Below, one piece after another: positions 18,427 to 30,151 of a stretch of DNA of 64,000 nt. Position numbers and translations under genes: made by a program. Where the stretch lies: NCBI RefSeq assembly GCF_000378145.1, contig NZ_KB899277.1, positions 434,001 through 498,000 on the forward strand, in the 5' to 3' direction. The notes under the pieces were generated by a model. It was not told the origin of the DNA and made no database searches. It saw only the letters and a program-made list of their open reading frames with translations. Within the stretch, counting starts at the first letter, position 1. Each line of letters opens with the position of its first letter. Source of the stretch: Saccharibacillus kuerlensis DSM 22868 (GTDB lineage: Bacteria > Bacillota > Bacilli > Paenibacillales > Paenibacillaceae).

Positions 18427-18726
18427 ATGTTGGGTGAGACGCTGCTTGAAGAAGTTAAAGCTGCCGTTGATCGGTGTGTACAAAAGTCAATATCAGCAAG
18501 AGCAGAGTATTTTGGAGAAATCCGGCAGGCAGATGGCATATTTGAACCCCATGTATTACCTATTTATTCTCCCGTCCAAATTTATGCACAGCTTGAAACA
18601 GCTCTGGGCATTCTCGGCTTCGTATTCAACAATCGAACAAAGCAGCAGCAAGGTGAAATCAAAATCTATTTGAACCAATTACAGATTGCTGTACATAAAG
18701 AAACAAGGAGCAAAAATTCGGAATAA
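18427..18726 (+). CDS. Hypothetical protein (99 aa)
   Basis: A short, largely helical soluble protein (LGETLLEEVKAAVDRCVQKSISARAEYFGEI..., then YSPVQIYAQLETALGILGFVF). I do not recognise it. AAAGGGG lies 11 bases before the ATG, a long but workable spacing. A bidirectional terminator follows within 20 bases, which supports a transcribed gene on this strand. It lies between the Ntn-hydrolase-like gene's leader and sufB, in the opposite orientation to both. An overlapping frame starting at 18404 has poorer composition. Confidence 0.55.
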   Translation: MLGETLLEEVKAAVDRCVQKSISARAEYFGEIRQADGIFEPHVLPIYSPVQIYAQLETALGILGFVFNNRTKQQQGEIKIYLNQLQIAVHKETRSKNSE

Positions 18727-18744
18727 AGTGATTTTTGCAATGAC

Positions 18745-18779
18745 AAAAAAGAGGCGAACCTGTAGGTTCGCCTCTTTTT
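18745..18779. terminator. Bidirectional terminator (99-aa gene / suf operon)
   Basis: The perfect hairpin AGAGGCGAACC / GGTTCGCCTCT with a 4-base loop has A and T runs on both flanks. It ends the plus-strand 99-aa gene and the minus-strand suf operon. Confidence 0.93.
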
Positions 18780-18807
18780 ATACTAACAATTTGCTCGAAA
18801 ATGGTGA

Positions 18808-20205
18808 TTAACCGATCGAACCTTCCATCTCAAACTTGATCAGACGGTTCATTTCGACCGCGTATTCCATCGGCAGTTCCTTCGTGAACGGCTCGATGAA
18901 GCCCATAACGATCATCTGCGTTGCTTCATTCTCGCTGAGACCACGGCTCATCAGGTAGAAGAGTTGATCTTCAGATACCTTCGATACCGTTGCTTCGTGC
19001 TCCAGCATCACATCATCGGTCAGAACTTCGTTGTACGGAATCGTATCCGATGTGGACTGGTTGTCGAGAATCAGCGTATCACACTTGATATTCGACTTGG
19101 CACCCTGCGCCTTACGGCCGAACGAAGCCAGACCTTGATACGTTACTTTGCCGCCGTGTTTACTGATCGACTTGGAAATAATTGTCGACGTCGTATCTGG
19201 AGCCAAGTGGATCATTTTCGCACCCGCATGCTGATGCTGGTCTTTACCGGCAACCGCGATCGACAGAACGGATCCTTTTGCACCGCGTCCCTTAAGCACG
19301 ACAGCTGGATATTTCATCGTCAGCTTGGAGCCGATGTTGCCGTCAACCCATTCCATGTTCGCATTTTCTTCTGCAACCGCACGTTTTGTCACGAGGTTGT
19401 AGATGTTGGACGACCAGTTCTGGATTGTCGTGTAGCGAACGCGTGCGTCCTTCTTCACGATGATCTCAACAACTGCACTGTGCAGGGAGTTCGTACCGTA
19501 TACCGGCGCCGTGCAGCCTTCAACGTAGTGTACGAAGCTGCCTTCGTCGGCGATGATCAGTGTACGTTCGAATTGACCCATGTTTTCCGAGTTGATGCGG
19601 AAGTAAGCCTGCAGCGGAACTTCGCACTTCACGCCTTTTGGCACGTAGATAAAGCTGCCGCCTGACCATACTGCGCTGTTCAATGCTGCAAATTTGTTAT
19701 CAGAAGGTGGAATAACTTTAGCGAAATGCTCTCTCAGGATTTCCGGGTGCTCTTTCAGAGCAGTGTCGGTATCCATGAAGATAACGCCTTGGTCTTCCAA
19801 TTCTTTCTGCATGTTGTGGTAAACGACTTCGGATTCGTATTGGGCAGAAACGCCGGCAAGGAACTTCTGTTCCGCTTCCGGAATACCCAATTTGTTGAAC
19901 GTTTCCTTAATTTCGCTTGGTACTTCTTCCCACGTTTTGCTCTGTCCTTCGGAAGCCTTAACGTAGTATTGGATCTCTTCGAAGTTCAGTTCGCTAAGAT
20001 CGCCGCCCCATGTAGGCATCGGCATCTTCAGGAACTGCTCAAAAGCTTTAAGACGGAAGTCCAACATCCATTCTGGTTCGTTTTTCATTTTCGAAATGGA
20101 AATGACGATTTCTTTTGTCAGACCCAGACCACTTTTGTAAATGGATTCATGCTCGTCGCGGAAGCCATATTGATACTCATCGCTGATCGGTGCTTGTTTA
20201 GCCAT
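18808..20205 (-). CDS. sufB: Fe-S cluster assembly protein SufB
   Basis: Scaffold component of the SufBCD complex, on which nascent Fe-S clusters form. The 465-residue length is normal. Recognisable stretches are [16 protein letters not shown] near the N-terminus, SVWSGG-type [28 protein letters not shown], the beta-helix core, and the C-terminal [22 protein letters not shown] shared with SufD. The ATG follows AAAGGGAGGAATCACC. It is the last gene of sufC-sufD-sufS-sufU-sufB, the usual Firmicute order. Confidence 0.97.
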   Translation of the reverse strand: MAKQAPISDEYQYGFRDEHESIYKSGLGLTKEIVISISKMKNEPEWMLDFRLKAFEQFLKMPMPTWGGDLSELNFEEIQYYVKASEGQSKTWEEVPSEIKETFNKLGIPEAEQKFLAGVSAQYESEVVYHNMQKELEDQGVIFMDTDTALKEHPEILREHFAKVIPPSDNKFAALNSAVWSGGSFIYVPKGVKCEVPLQAYFRINSENMGQFERTLIIADEGSFVHYVEGCTAPVYGTNSLHSAVVEIIVKKDARVRYTTIQNWSSNIYNLVTKRAVAEENANMEWVDGNIGSKLTMKYPAVVLKGRGAKGSVLSIAVAGKDQHQHAGAKMIHLAPDTTSTIISKSISKHGGKVTYQGLASFGRKAQGAKSNIKCDTLILDNQSTSDTIPYNEVLTDDVMLEHEATVSKVSEDQLFYLMSRGLSENEATQMIVMGFIEPFTKELPMEYAVEMNRLIKFEMEGSIG

Positions 20206-20223
20206 GGTGATTCCTCCCTTTCG

Positions 20224-23160
<2,937 letters not shown>

Positions 23161-23192
23161 AATCGGTGTTCCTCCTTCCGTTCCTATTTATA

Positions 23193-23981
23193 TTAAGCTT
23201 CTTGTTCTTGTCCAACTGTCTCGTCGGTAATACCCAGCTCTTCTTTGATCCAGTCATAGCCGTCCTGCTCCAGACGAGCAGCAAGTTCAGGTCCACCGGA
23301 CTTCACGATTCGGCCCTGCATCATGACGTGGACGAAGTCCGGCGTGATGTAGTTCAGCAGGCGCTGGTAGTGGGTAATGATCAAGAAACCACGATCTTCG
23401 TTCTTCATTTCGTTCACGCTGTTCGCTACAATACGCAGAGCGTCAATATCCAGACCGGAGTCAATCTCGTCGAGAATCGCGATTTTCGGATCGAGCATCG
23501 ACATTTGAAGAATTTCATTACGCTTCTTCTCGCCGCCGGAGAAACCTTCGTTCAAGTAACGGTGAGCGAACTCAGGATTCATCTCGAGCCCCTTCATGCT
23601 GCTCTCCATTTGACGGATAAACTTGATCAGCGAGATCTCGTTACCTTCGCCGCGGCGTGCATTGATCGCACTGCGCAGGAAGTCGGAGTTTGTTACGCCG
23701 GCAATTTCGCTCGGATACTGCATCGCGAGGAACAGACCTGCAAGTGCACGCTCATCGACGCCCATTTCAAGTACGTCTTCTCCGTTCAGCGTAGCAGAGC
23801 CTGCTGTTACTTCATATTTCGGATGTCCCATCAGCGCGGAAGCCAGTGTACTCTTACCGGTGCCGTTTGGTCCCATGATCGCATGGATCTCTCCACCGTT
23901 CATTTCCAGGTTGATGCCTTTCAGAATTTCTTTGCCTTCAATCTCCGCCTTGAGTCCTTCGATGACGAATTTAGTTGCCAT
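23193..23981 (-). CDS. sufC: Fe-S cluster assembly ATPase SufC
   Basis: ABC-type ATPase, not a transporter, that drives conformational change in SufBCD. Walker A is GPNGTGKSTLA, the signature is GFSGGEKKRNEILQM and Walker B is AILDEIDSGLDIDAL, followed by the switch histidine in LIITHYQRLL. The 262-residue length is normal. The ATG follows TTGGAGGG. It is the first gene of the operon and lies directly behind the sigma-A promoter and PerR-type box at 24060-24096. Confidence 0.97.
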   Translation of the reverse strand: MATKFVIEGLKAEIEGKEILKGINLEMNGGEIHAIMGPNGTGKSTLASALMGHPKYEVTAGSATLNGEDVLEMGVDERALAGLFLAMQYPSEIAGVTNSDFLRSAINARRGEGNEISLIKFIRQMESSMKGLEMNPEFAHRYLNEGFSGGEKKRNEILQMSMLDPKIAILDEIDSGLDIDALRIVANSVNEMKNEDRGFLIITHYQRLLNYITPDFVHVMMQGRIVKSGGPELAARLEQDGYDWIKEELGITDETVGQEQEA

Positions 23982-24059
23982 AGTGAGCGTCCCTCCAAAA
24001 ATATAATAGTAAATCCGTAATATCCTCGATCAAAACTCTAATCAAAAATAATTATAATC

Positions 24060-24074
24060 TTATAATGATTATAA
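24060..24074. promoter_or_regulatory. Perfect PerR-type box over the suf -10 element
   Basis: TTATAATGATTATAA is an exact 7-1-7 match to the PerR box consensus TTATAATNATTATAA. It contains the suf operon -10 hexamer (24068-24073). The related Fur box shares much of this sequence, so Fur or PerR binding cannot be separated by eye. Confidence 0.75.
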
Positions 24075-24096
24075 ACTGATTATAGCTGATTCTCAA
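24068..24096 (-). promoter_or_regulatory. Sigma-A promoter of sufCDSUB
   Basis: On the minus strand, TTGAGA (24096-24091) and TATAAT (24073-24068) are separated by 17 bases. The start of transcription would be near 24061, about 80 bases before the sufC ATG. The -10 lies within the PerR-type box. Confidence 0.8.
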
Positions 24097-24227
24097 TCCA
24101 TTTTACCTGAATTTATTTTTCAGTTCAACGAATAGTCCTATATTTTAAAATTCAAACGTGCGACTAATGAATTTTGCGCAATTATTTGACAGGCTACCAA
24201 AGCTGTTGAGGTCCGCTTTAAAATATA

Positions 24228-24256
24228 AAAGCCCGGTCCTGTTCAGACCGGGCTTT
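24228..24256 (-). terminator. Terminator after dps
   Basis: The 11-base perfect stem AAAGCCCGGTC / GACCGGGCTTT is followed on the minus strand by a TA-rich tail. It separates dps from the suf promoter. Confidence 0.8.
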
Positions 24257-24298
24257 CCATATAAATCCGGCAAAGCCGGTATTAAAAAACATCTTGTT

Positions 24299-24763
24299 TT
24301 AGTGACCGAGGAACGAACGCAGCATCCACATATGCTTCTCAAGATCCTGCTTCATACCGACCAGCATATCGCTTGTTGCCTGATCTTGTGCTTCTTCGGC
24401 CAATTCAAGGCCTTCCTGCATCTCTTCAGCTACCGTTGCAAAGTCTTCGATGATGGTTTGCACCATTGTGCGATAATCTTCGCCACCAGCCGCTTCCTGA
24501 ATGCTGGAAAGTTCGAGATATTCTTTCATTGTCGCTGCCGGCTTGCCTTTAATTGTCAGCATACGCTCTGCAATCTCGTCCATTTTTTCCGTTACTTCAT
24601 TGTAAAGTTCTTCGAATTTAATGTGCAGCGTATAGAAGTTTTCACCTTTAACGTACCAATGGAAGTTGTGGATCTTTACATAAAGAACGTTCAGATTTGC
24701 AACCTGGCGGTTCAAAATCTCTTCGAGCGTCTTTGTTTGGACTTCACTTTTTGTATTCGTCAT
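24299..24763 (-). CDS. dps: Dps/MrgA-type DNA-protecting mini-ferritin
   Basis: Dodecameric ferritin-like protein that oxidises and stores iron with peroxide and protects DNA. The 154-residue chain carries the inter-subunit ferroxidase ligands in HNFHWYVKGENFYTLHIKFEELYNE (the histidines and the FEELY helix) and MDEIAERML. The N-terminal tail is short and not lysine-rich, so DNA binding by the tail is uncertain. The ATG follows AAAGAGGGA. It lies upstream of the suf operon on the same strand but has its own terminator. A sigma-B-like promoter is present at 24870-24895. Confidence 0.93.
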   Translation of the reverse strand: MTNTKSEVQTKTLEEILNRQVANLNVLYVKIHNFHWYVKGENFYTLHIKFEELYNEVTEKMDEIAERMLTIKGKPAATMKEYLELSSIQEAAGGEDYRTMVQTIIEDFATVAEEMQEGLELAEEAQDQATSDMLVGMKQDLEKHMWMLRSFLGH

Positions 24764-24869
24764 GGTTAATCCCTCTTTCCTTGTATTTGGATTGCCGCTT
24801 TTCCAGATTCGGCAGCTCCCCGTAAATGGGTACGACGTCGGCTTGCTCTTCGTCGTTTCTAGTTAGAGT

Positions 24870-24895
24870 TTACCCGTTCGAAAATCAGGCGAAAC
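24870..24895 (-). promoter_or_regulatory. Candidate sigma-B-type promoter of dps
   Basis: On the minus strand, GTTTCG (24895-24890) and GGGTAA (24875-24870) are separated by 14 bases, close to the general-stress consensus GTTTAA-N12-15-GGGTAT. B. subtilis dps is sigma-B dependent. Whether this organism has sigma-B is not known from the window. Confidence 0.45.
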
Positions 24896-25060
24896 AAAAC
24901 AAGAGCACTGGACCCCTTGTACTTGACGTCGCATCCCCTTTTATCCGCTAGTACCGGGACTAGGATTATGCCAAAAGTCATGCTATTATGGAAAGACGCC
25001 GGATTCCGAATCTGTCAGGATCAGGAATCCAAATTTTATCTGGTGCAGACCGGGGGAATT

Positions 25061-25591
25061 ATGACTAACAAGACATCGCGAGAACGTTCTGGGTATTTAT
25101 TCAATGTAGACATTCTGATCGATGATTCAACTAACGCTCAGGCTCTGCAATCTCTCCTCGCTTTACTGAACGATTCGGATAAGGTTGTTGACCTTCGCGT
25201 CAATTCAGGCATTGAGCTTGGGAAAATAATTGACGCTGCTTTGGCTTCCTTAAAGACAAATTACGTCGAAAAATCCAAAGTCCACCTTTCTTCCGCAAAA
25301 AACTTCCAGTCTAAAGTTGCCGCTTCCGAGGCTGCCGCAAAGGCTGTTTTAAAGCAGGCCGTCCAAGCAAAGTCGGCTTCTTATTTTACACCTGATGATA
25401 TTCGGGATTCGATCAGCAAAAACAGATTGGTACGTCTGACTGTTAATAAATCGGGCGGCAGCCGGCTTAGTATCCCGTGCCGAATTCTTAACTTTGACGA
25501 ATCGTCCCAGCTGCTAAATGTATACCATGTCGATGAGAAACAAGTGTACAGCTTTTCGCTTAACGAAATCGACGAATTAACAGGTCAGTAA
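25061..25591 (+). CDS. Conserved hypothetical protein (176 aa)
   Basis: I do not recognise this protein. It appears to have an N-terminal alpha-beta segment (GYLFNVDILIDDSTNAQALQSLLALLN), a central Ala/Lys/Ser-rich helix (residues ~75-115) and a C-terminal small beta-barrel-like stretch (LVRLTVNKSGGSRLSIPCRILNFDESSQLLNVYHVDEKQVYSFSLNEIDEL) reminiscent of SH3-like or WYL-type ligand domains. I chose the ATG at 25061 because GGGGGAA lies immediately upstream. An in-frame extension back to 24917 has atypical composition and no site. A terminator follows at once. Confidence 0.65.
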   Translation: MTNKTSRERSGYLFNVDILIDDSTNAQALQSLLALLNDSDKVVDLRVNSGIELGKIIDAALASLKTNYVEKSKVHLSSAKNFQSKVAASEAAAKAVLKQAVQAKSASYFTPDDIRDSISKNRLVRLTVNKSGGSRLSIPCRILNFDESSQLLNVYHVDEKQVYSFSLNEIDELTGQ

Positions 25592-25628
25592 CTTCTCTAA
25601 ATTATAGAGCCGCAACCATTCGAAAATA

Positions 25629-25667
25629 AAAAACAGCCGAAACGTAAACCGTTTCGGCTGTTTTTTT
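25629..25667. terminator. Bidirectional terminator
   Basis: Hairpin ACAGCCGAAAC / GTTTCGGCTGT has an A run before and a T run after it. It is shared by the convergent genes at 25061-25591 and 25712-26095. Confidence 0.92.
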
Positions 25668-25711
25668 GCTTGAGCATACTTATCTTGTTTGCCTGGCAAA
25701 GCTTATCCGGA

Positions 25712-26095
25712 TCAAAGCGATGCGGAGCGGCGGCCGGCTCCCAATGCAAATAAGATCCATCCTGCGATAAAAGCAGCTCCGCCCAGTGGGGTAATCGGTC
25801 CAAAGATTCGAAGCCCGGTTGTGCTGAGCAGATACAGGCTGCCCGAGAACATTAGAATTCCCGCTAAGAACAACCATGCTGCCCAGATGAGCTGTCGGGA
25901 TTCCCCCCACACTCCTATCCCAATCGCAGCAATCAGCATAGCCAAAGCATGTACAAAGTGATATTGAATTCCGGTTTGAAAGGTTTTCATAGACTCTTCG
26001 CCGATTTTTGCACCGAGAATATGACTCCCGAATGCGCCGAGACCTACAGCAATCATCGCCATGATGCAGGCAGTGACCGCAATTTTTCTTTGCAT
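25712..26095 (-). CDS. DUF423 membrane protein (YwdK-like)
   Basis: A 127-residue protein with four hydrophobic helices: IAVTACIMAMIAVGLGAFGSHIL, HFVHALAMLIAAIGIGVW, LIWAAWLFLAGILMFSGSLYLL and ITPLGGAAFIAGWILFALGA. The pattern and the motifs GAFGSH, YHFVHALA, GSLYLLSTTG and PLGG match the DUF423 family. Function is unknown in the family. The ATG follows AGAGGGAAAGCC. It is a single gene with a terminator downstream. Confidence 0.88.
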   Translation of the reverse strand: MQRKIAVTACIMAMIAVGLGAFGSHILGAKIGEESMKTFQTGIQYHFVHALAMLIAAIGIGVWGESRQLIWAAWLFLAGILMFSGSLYLLSTTGLRIFGPITPLGGAAFIAGWILFALGAGRRSASL

Positions 26096-26336
26096 GGCTT
26101 TCCCTCTTCTCCATGATGTTTAAATTTTGAAAAATCTGATTTTCATTTTTGCAAATCGACATTCATTATAGGGGGTTGTGCTGTGAAAAACCAGAACCAA
26201 GCCAAAACTTTCACGTTTTCTTCTTACTTCCGTTTTGCGAAAAGCAGGGAAAAGACGGTAATTCAGGGTTGCTTTTTGCTTCTGGATATGAAAAAGTAAT
26301 CTCATGCAAGCTTCTACAATAAAGGAGAGTTGAAGT

Positions 26337-26903
26337 ATGGACAATCGTTTTCCACCGTCGGATGACCGTCCGACCGGACCGGATCTGCGTAAAGATTCGG
26401 CTCATAACGAGCAAGATCAAAATCATGCTGGAGATCCGTATCGCAGCGACCCGGAAGGCAGCAGTTATGAAGAAAGGGTCAATCCTCCGTTCAGCCCTTA
26501 TGACGAATTTCCTCGCGATGATCGTCAAATGGGCAGGCTGAAGCATTCGGGGCTGGGCATTGCTTCATTCGTTCTTTCGCTGATCAGTATCGCCCTGTAT
26601 ATCGTCTGCTTCGTAGCAATCATTGGTATTTTTGCCTCGATTGCCAATTCTCCCGAGCAGATATTGAACAACTTCGATTCGATGGAACCTGGCGGCGAGG
26701 TTCTTGCAATCGGACTTGCGGGCCTCGGTCTGCTTGGCAGCGCTTTGCTGAATTTTATCGGACTGATTCTGGGAATCGTTGGTCTTGTCATGAAAGATCG
26801 CAAGAAAGTCTTTGCCATAATTGGTACGGTGTTGAACGGCCTCTGTCTGCTGATTGGAGGCGGAATCATCGTAATCAGCACAATTACCGGTGCAGGCATG
26901 TAA
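26337..26903 (+). CDS. DUF4190 domain membrane protein
   Basis: The first ~70 residues are polar and rich in Asp, Pro, Arg and Ser and look disordered. They precede two membrane segments, GLGIASFVLSLISIALYIVCFVAIIGIFA and LGLLGSALLNFIGLILGIVGLVM, with a third helix near the C-terminus (IIGTVLNGLCLLIGGGIIVIS). The arrangement fits DUF4190. Function unknown. AAAGGAGAGTTGAAGT precedes the ATG. A strong terminator follows. Confidence 0.85.
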   Translation: MDNRFPPSDDRPTGPDLRKDSAHNEQDQNHAGDPYRSDPEGSSYEERVNPPFSPYDEFPRDDRQMGRLKHSGLGIASFVLSLISIALYIVCFVAIIGIFASIANSPEQILNNFDSMEPGGEVLAIGLAGLGLLGSALLNFIGLILGIVGLVMKDRKKVFAIIGTVLNGLCLLIGGGIIVISTITGAGM

Positions 26904-26939
26904 GTTTGCCGGAATGACCGGTATCATCCAAGGTTTGAT

Positions 26940-26973
26940 TAAGGGCCGGCGCTCAGACAGCGCCGGCCCTTAG
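26940..26973 (+). terminator. Terminator-like GC-rich hairpin
   Basis: Perfect 12-base stem AGGGCCGGCGCT / AGCGCCGGCCCT with a 5-base loop, directly after the DUF4190 gene. There is only a weak T stretch after it (TTAGTCTGCCTCTTTTC). Confidence 0.75.
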
Positions 26974-27090
26974 TCTGCCTCTTTTCTTCGGATCATGATA
27001 TACTGGAACCGGAGCCGTTCGATAAGAATGCTAAGCTTCGCTTATTTCGCCCGCTCTCTCGTGCTTGTGAGCGGTTATGAGGAGATGAAC

Positions 27091-27939
27091 ATGTCCAACA
27101 TCCGAATTTTTTCCGACAGTACCTGCGACCTGCCTGCAGAACTGCTGCAGCAGTACGGAATTGGTATCGTGCCGCTGTATGTCGTGTTTGAAGACGAAAC
27201 CTATCGTGACGGCTTCGATCTTACGCCGGCCCAGCTGTTCGATAAAGTAGCCCGGCAGGGTAAGCTCCCTAAATCGGCGGCGCCTTCGCCTGCAGATTTC
27301 AGCCGTGCTTTTGCCCCGCATATCGAACAAGGAGAACGTATCCTGTACGTAAGCTTATCTTCCGAACTGTCTTCTACTTATCAAAATGCGTGCATTGCGG
27401 CTGATGATTTTGAGCCAGGCAGCGTGACCGTGTATGATTCGCTGAATCTCTCGACGGCAATCGGCATTCAAGTCCTGCGGGCAGTAAATTTGAGCCAATC
27501 CGGCATGGACGTTAAAGAGATCGTTCAGAAATTAGAATCTTCGCGCTCTCGGGTCGAAACAGAGTTCGCTATTGATACTCTGGAATACTTATACAAAGGC
27601 GGCCGCTGCTCCGGCATGCAGAACTTGATTGGCAGCCTGCTCAGTATCCGTCCGATTATTAAAGTGATGGATGGCAAGATGGCTCCTGCTTACAAAGTTC
27701 GCGGCAAACGTGAAAAAGCGATCGATAAAATGCTGCAAAACTTTCTTGCCAACAAGGATCGTCTGGAAGGTCCTGTCGTCGTCGTACATGCGGCAGCCGA
27801 AGAAGATGCTCGTCGTCTACGGGAGACTATCATCCGTGAAACAGGCATTAATGATGTAATGATGACTACAGCCGGATGTGTAATTTCGACACACTGCGGA
27901 CCAGGCACAATCGGTCTGATGTACGCCAAGTCGAATTGA
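27091..27939 (+). CDS. DegV family protein (fatty-acid-binding)
   Basis: DegV/FakB-fold protein that binds a fatty acid and in other Firmicutes presents it to the kinase FakA. The N-terminus NIRIFSDSTCDLPAELL, the conserved SAAPSPADFSRAF, the SxxLSSTYQNA segment and the CxxMGPGT-like TTAGCVISTHCGPGTIGLMY are present. The ATG at 27091 lies 6 bases after GAGGAG; a longer reading from 26995 has no site. Length 282 is normal. No fakA is nearby, as is common for multiple DegV paralogues. Ligand specificity cannot be read. Confidence 0.9.
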   Translation: MSNIRIFSDSTCDLPAELLQQYGIGIVPLYVVFEDETYRDGFDLTPAQLFDKVARQGKLPKSAAPSPADFSRAFAPHIEQGERILYVSLSSELSSTYQNACIAADDFEPGSVTVYDSLNLSTAIGIQVLRAVNLSQSGMDVKEIVQKLESSRSRVETEFAIDTLEYLYKGGRCSGMQNLIGSLLSIRPIIKVMDGKMAPAYKVRGKREKAIDKMLQNFLANKDRLEGPVVVVHAAAEEDARRLRETIIRETGINDVMMTTAGCVISTHCGPGTIGLMYAKSN

Positions 27940-27986
27940 TTTCGGATGCTGTCTCTTTCAAAATCGGCCGGCAGCACCGGAAAACG

Positions 27987-28038
27987 ACAGACCGCCAATT
28001 CTCCCCCTACATGGAGGTGAATCGGCGGTCTGTTGTTA
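27987..28038. terminator. Bidirectional terminator between degV and the PAS kinase
   Basis: Stem ACAGACCGCC / GGCGGTCTGT plus an inner AATTC/GAAT-like extension encloses a 20-base loop, followed by TGTTGTTATA on the plus strand. The genes are convergent. Confidence 0.7.
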
Positions 28039-28045
28039 TATACCT

Positions 28046-29950
28046 CTAGTTGCACAGCATAGGAAGCGTAAATGAGAAAGTCGACCCCTGATTTTCCCGA
28101 CTTTCTGCCCATATTGCTCCTCCCATACGCTCAATCCAGCGCTTGCAGATAGCAAGACCCAGGCCTGTACCTTCATAGCTGCGGTCCAATTTTGAATGAA
28201 TCTGCGAGAACGGCTCAAATAGCTGCTCCATTTTGTCTGCCGGGATTCCGATTCCGCTGTCTTTCACTTCCACACTTAATACGCAGCGCATTTTTTCGCC
28301 TATTCCTGTCCTCGGGCGAACCATGCATCCGGCTTTGACTTGAATCGCACCTTTCGATGTGAACTTGACTGCATTTCCGACAAGTCCGATCACAATCTGA
28401 CGCAGCTTTCCGGCATCGCCCAACAGCTCGTCCGGAAAATCCTCCGCGATATCAAGCGTCAGATCAACACCTGAACGCGCAGCTTGAAAGGAAAAGAAAT
28501 CGACCGATTCTTCAAGCAGAGTACGCGCATCGAATGCTTCGCTTTCGAAGTGAATCGTTCCGTTTTCTGCTGCATTAAAGTCCAGAATACGGTTAACGAC
28601 CGTTTGCAGTCCCCGGCCGCTGAGGAGCAGTACGTCCATATAAGTCTCCTGTTCCTCCGTCAGTTCCGTTCCCAACATCAGTTCAGCCATCCCCAATACG
28701 CCATTGAGCGGTGTTCGGATCTCATGACTCATCAGGCTCAAAAATTCCGTTTTCGCAGCTAATCCGCGCTGCGCCTCATTCTTCTGCCGAACAATCTCAT
28801 CGCGGCTGGTCACATCTTTAAATACAACGACGGCCCCGGCCGGCTCGCCGTTCTCAAACAGCGGATCAACCCGATATTCGACCAGAAGGCTGCTTCCGTC
28901 TTTGCGCCAGAACACTTCCCCTTCGACCGTCGAAGAAATCCCTTCCTTCACTGATCGGCGAATCGGACATTGTTCGACCGGATAAGGACTGCCGTCGGAA
29001 CGGCTGTGATGGATCAGATCGTGATTATAAACATTTTGAAACTCATGATTTTCATATCCCAGCATCCGCGCTCCCGCCCGATTGATAAACACCGAACGTC
29101 CTTCACGGTTAACCTCGAAAATGCCTTCGGACACCGTGTTCAAAATTGATGTATACTGGTCGGTCAGTTCCCGACTTCGCTGCATCTGCCGTTTCCACTC
29201 CGTAATGTCGAGCGCAATGATGTACACACCCACTGCCTGTTCGTCGATCAAGATTGGCAGACTGGTCATGTTAACGTCGATATACTGCCCATCCCTGGCC
29301 AGCAGTTGGGACTCGAAATTGTGCGATTTTCCCTGCAGCGCTTGTTCAAAATGTTTGTTCAGCGATTCGATCAATCCGGGAGCAAAAAAGAACCGATAAT
29401 TCTGTCCCAGCAGCTCATGTTCCGAACAGCCTATCATGGACTCCATGTTAGGGTTGGCGGACAGGCATCGGCCTTCCAAATCGAATGAAAGAATGCCTGC
29501 CGGGTTGTATTCGAACAACGAACGGTACAGTCTCTCCTGCTCCCTCAGCCTGCGATTTTTCTGTTCTTCTTCTGTAATATCCTTAGCTATGCCATAGATG
29601 CCTACCATACGACCGCCCTGCTCGATCGCCACATAAGTTACTGATAGCATCCGGATTACACCGTCTTTGCGAATAAGTCGCAGCTTGAAATCAAGTCTTT
29701 TGGCTTCGCTTAATGCTTGCCGGGCTGCTAAACTTCTACTGTGCTCTCCTTGGGGATACAGTTTGCCGATGTCCATCGTCGTAAGCTCTTCGAGCGTATA
29801 TCCACTCATCTGTTCCGTCGCAGGGTTTGCATATATAAGTTTCCCTGCCATGTTCAAGACATAAATTGGGTCGGGATGATAAACAAATAACGGACGGTAA
29901 ATTTCGCCTTCCGCAAACATCGCTTCTGACAAATCGAATGAGTTTTTCAA
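28046..29950 (-). CDS. Cytosolic multi-PAS hybrid-free sensor histidine kinase
   Basis: Sensor kinase with three PAS domains in series (about residues 18-130, 140-255 and 265-385, each with a PAC-like tail such as DGVIRMLSVTYVAIEQGGRMVGIYGIAKDIT). A HisKA dimerisation domain (LSLMSHEIRTPLNGVLGMAELM) and an ATPase domain follow, with N box VGNAVKFTSKG, G1 VKDSGIGIP and G2 GTGLGLAICKRW. There is no transmembrane segment, so the signal is probably cytosolic (redox, ligand or oxygen). The start is a TTG 6 bases after AAGGGAG. No response regulator is adjacent, so it is an orphan kinase; sporulation-type phosphorelay input is one possibility. Confidence 0.9.
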   Translation of the reverse strand: MKNSFDLSEAMFAEGEIYRPLFVYHPDPIYVLNMAGKLIYANPATEQMSGYTLEELTTMDIGKLYPQGEHSRSLAARQALSEAKRLDFKLRLIRKDGVIRMLSVTYVAIEQGGRMVGIYGIAKDITEEEQKNRRLREQERLYRSLFEYNPAGILSFDLEGRCLSANPNMESMIGCSEHELLGQNYRFFFAPGLIESLNKHFEQALQGKSHNFESQLLARDGQYIDVNMTSLPILIDEQAVGVYIIALDITEWKRQMQRSRELTDQYTSILNTVSEGIFEVNREGRSVFINRAGARMLGYENHEFQNVYNHDLIHHSRSDGSPYPVEQCPIRRSVKEGISSTVEGEVFWRKDGSSLLVEYRVDPLFENGEPAGAVVVFKDVTSRDEIVRQKNEAQRGLAAKTEFLSLMSHEIRTPLNGVLGMAELMLGTELTEEQETYMDVLLLSGRGLQTVVNRILDFNAAENGTIHFESEAFDARTLLEESVDFFSFQAARSGVDLTLDIAEDFPDELLGDAGKLRQIVIGLVGNAVKFTSKGAIQVKAGCMVRPRTGIGEKMRCVLSVEVKDSGIGIPADKMEQLFEPFSQIHSKLDRSYEGTGLGLAICKRWIERMGGAIWAESRENQGSTFSFTLPMLCN

Positions 29951-30151
29951 GGCGGACTCCCTTTCGTTTCCTGCGTACTCAGTCTACTCTTCATACAGCG
30001 TATTTTATATGAAGTTTTCATGAAAAAACAGAGTGTATTGAACCTTTTCTGTTTACCGGAACACATCGTCTGTTCACTGCGTCAATATCGCTTGCTTGTT
30101 GTTATATAAAGGTAGTGAGCTTGCAGCCCGAAACGGGAAGGATGAACGGCA

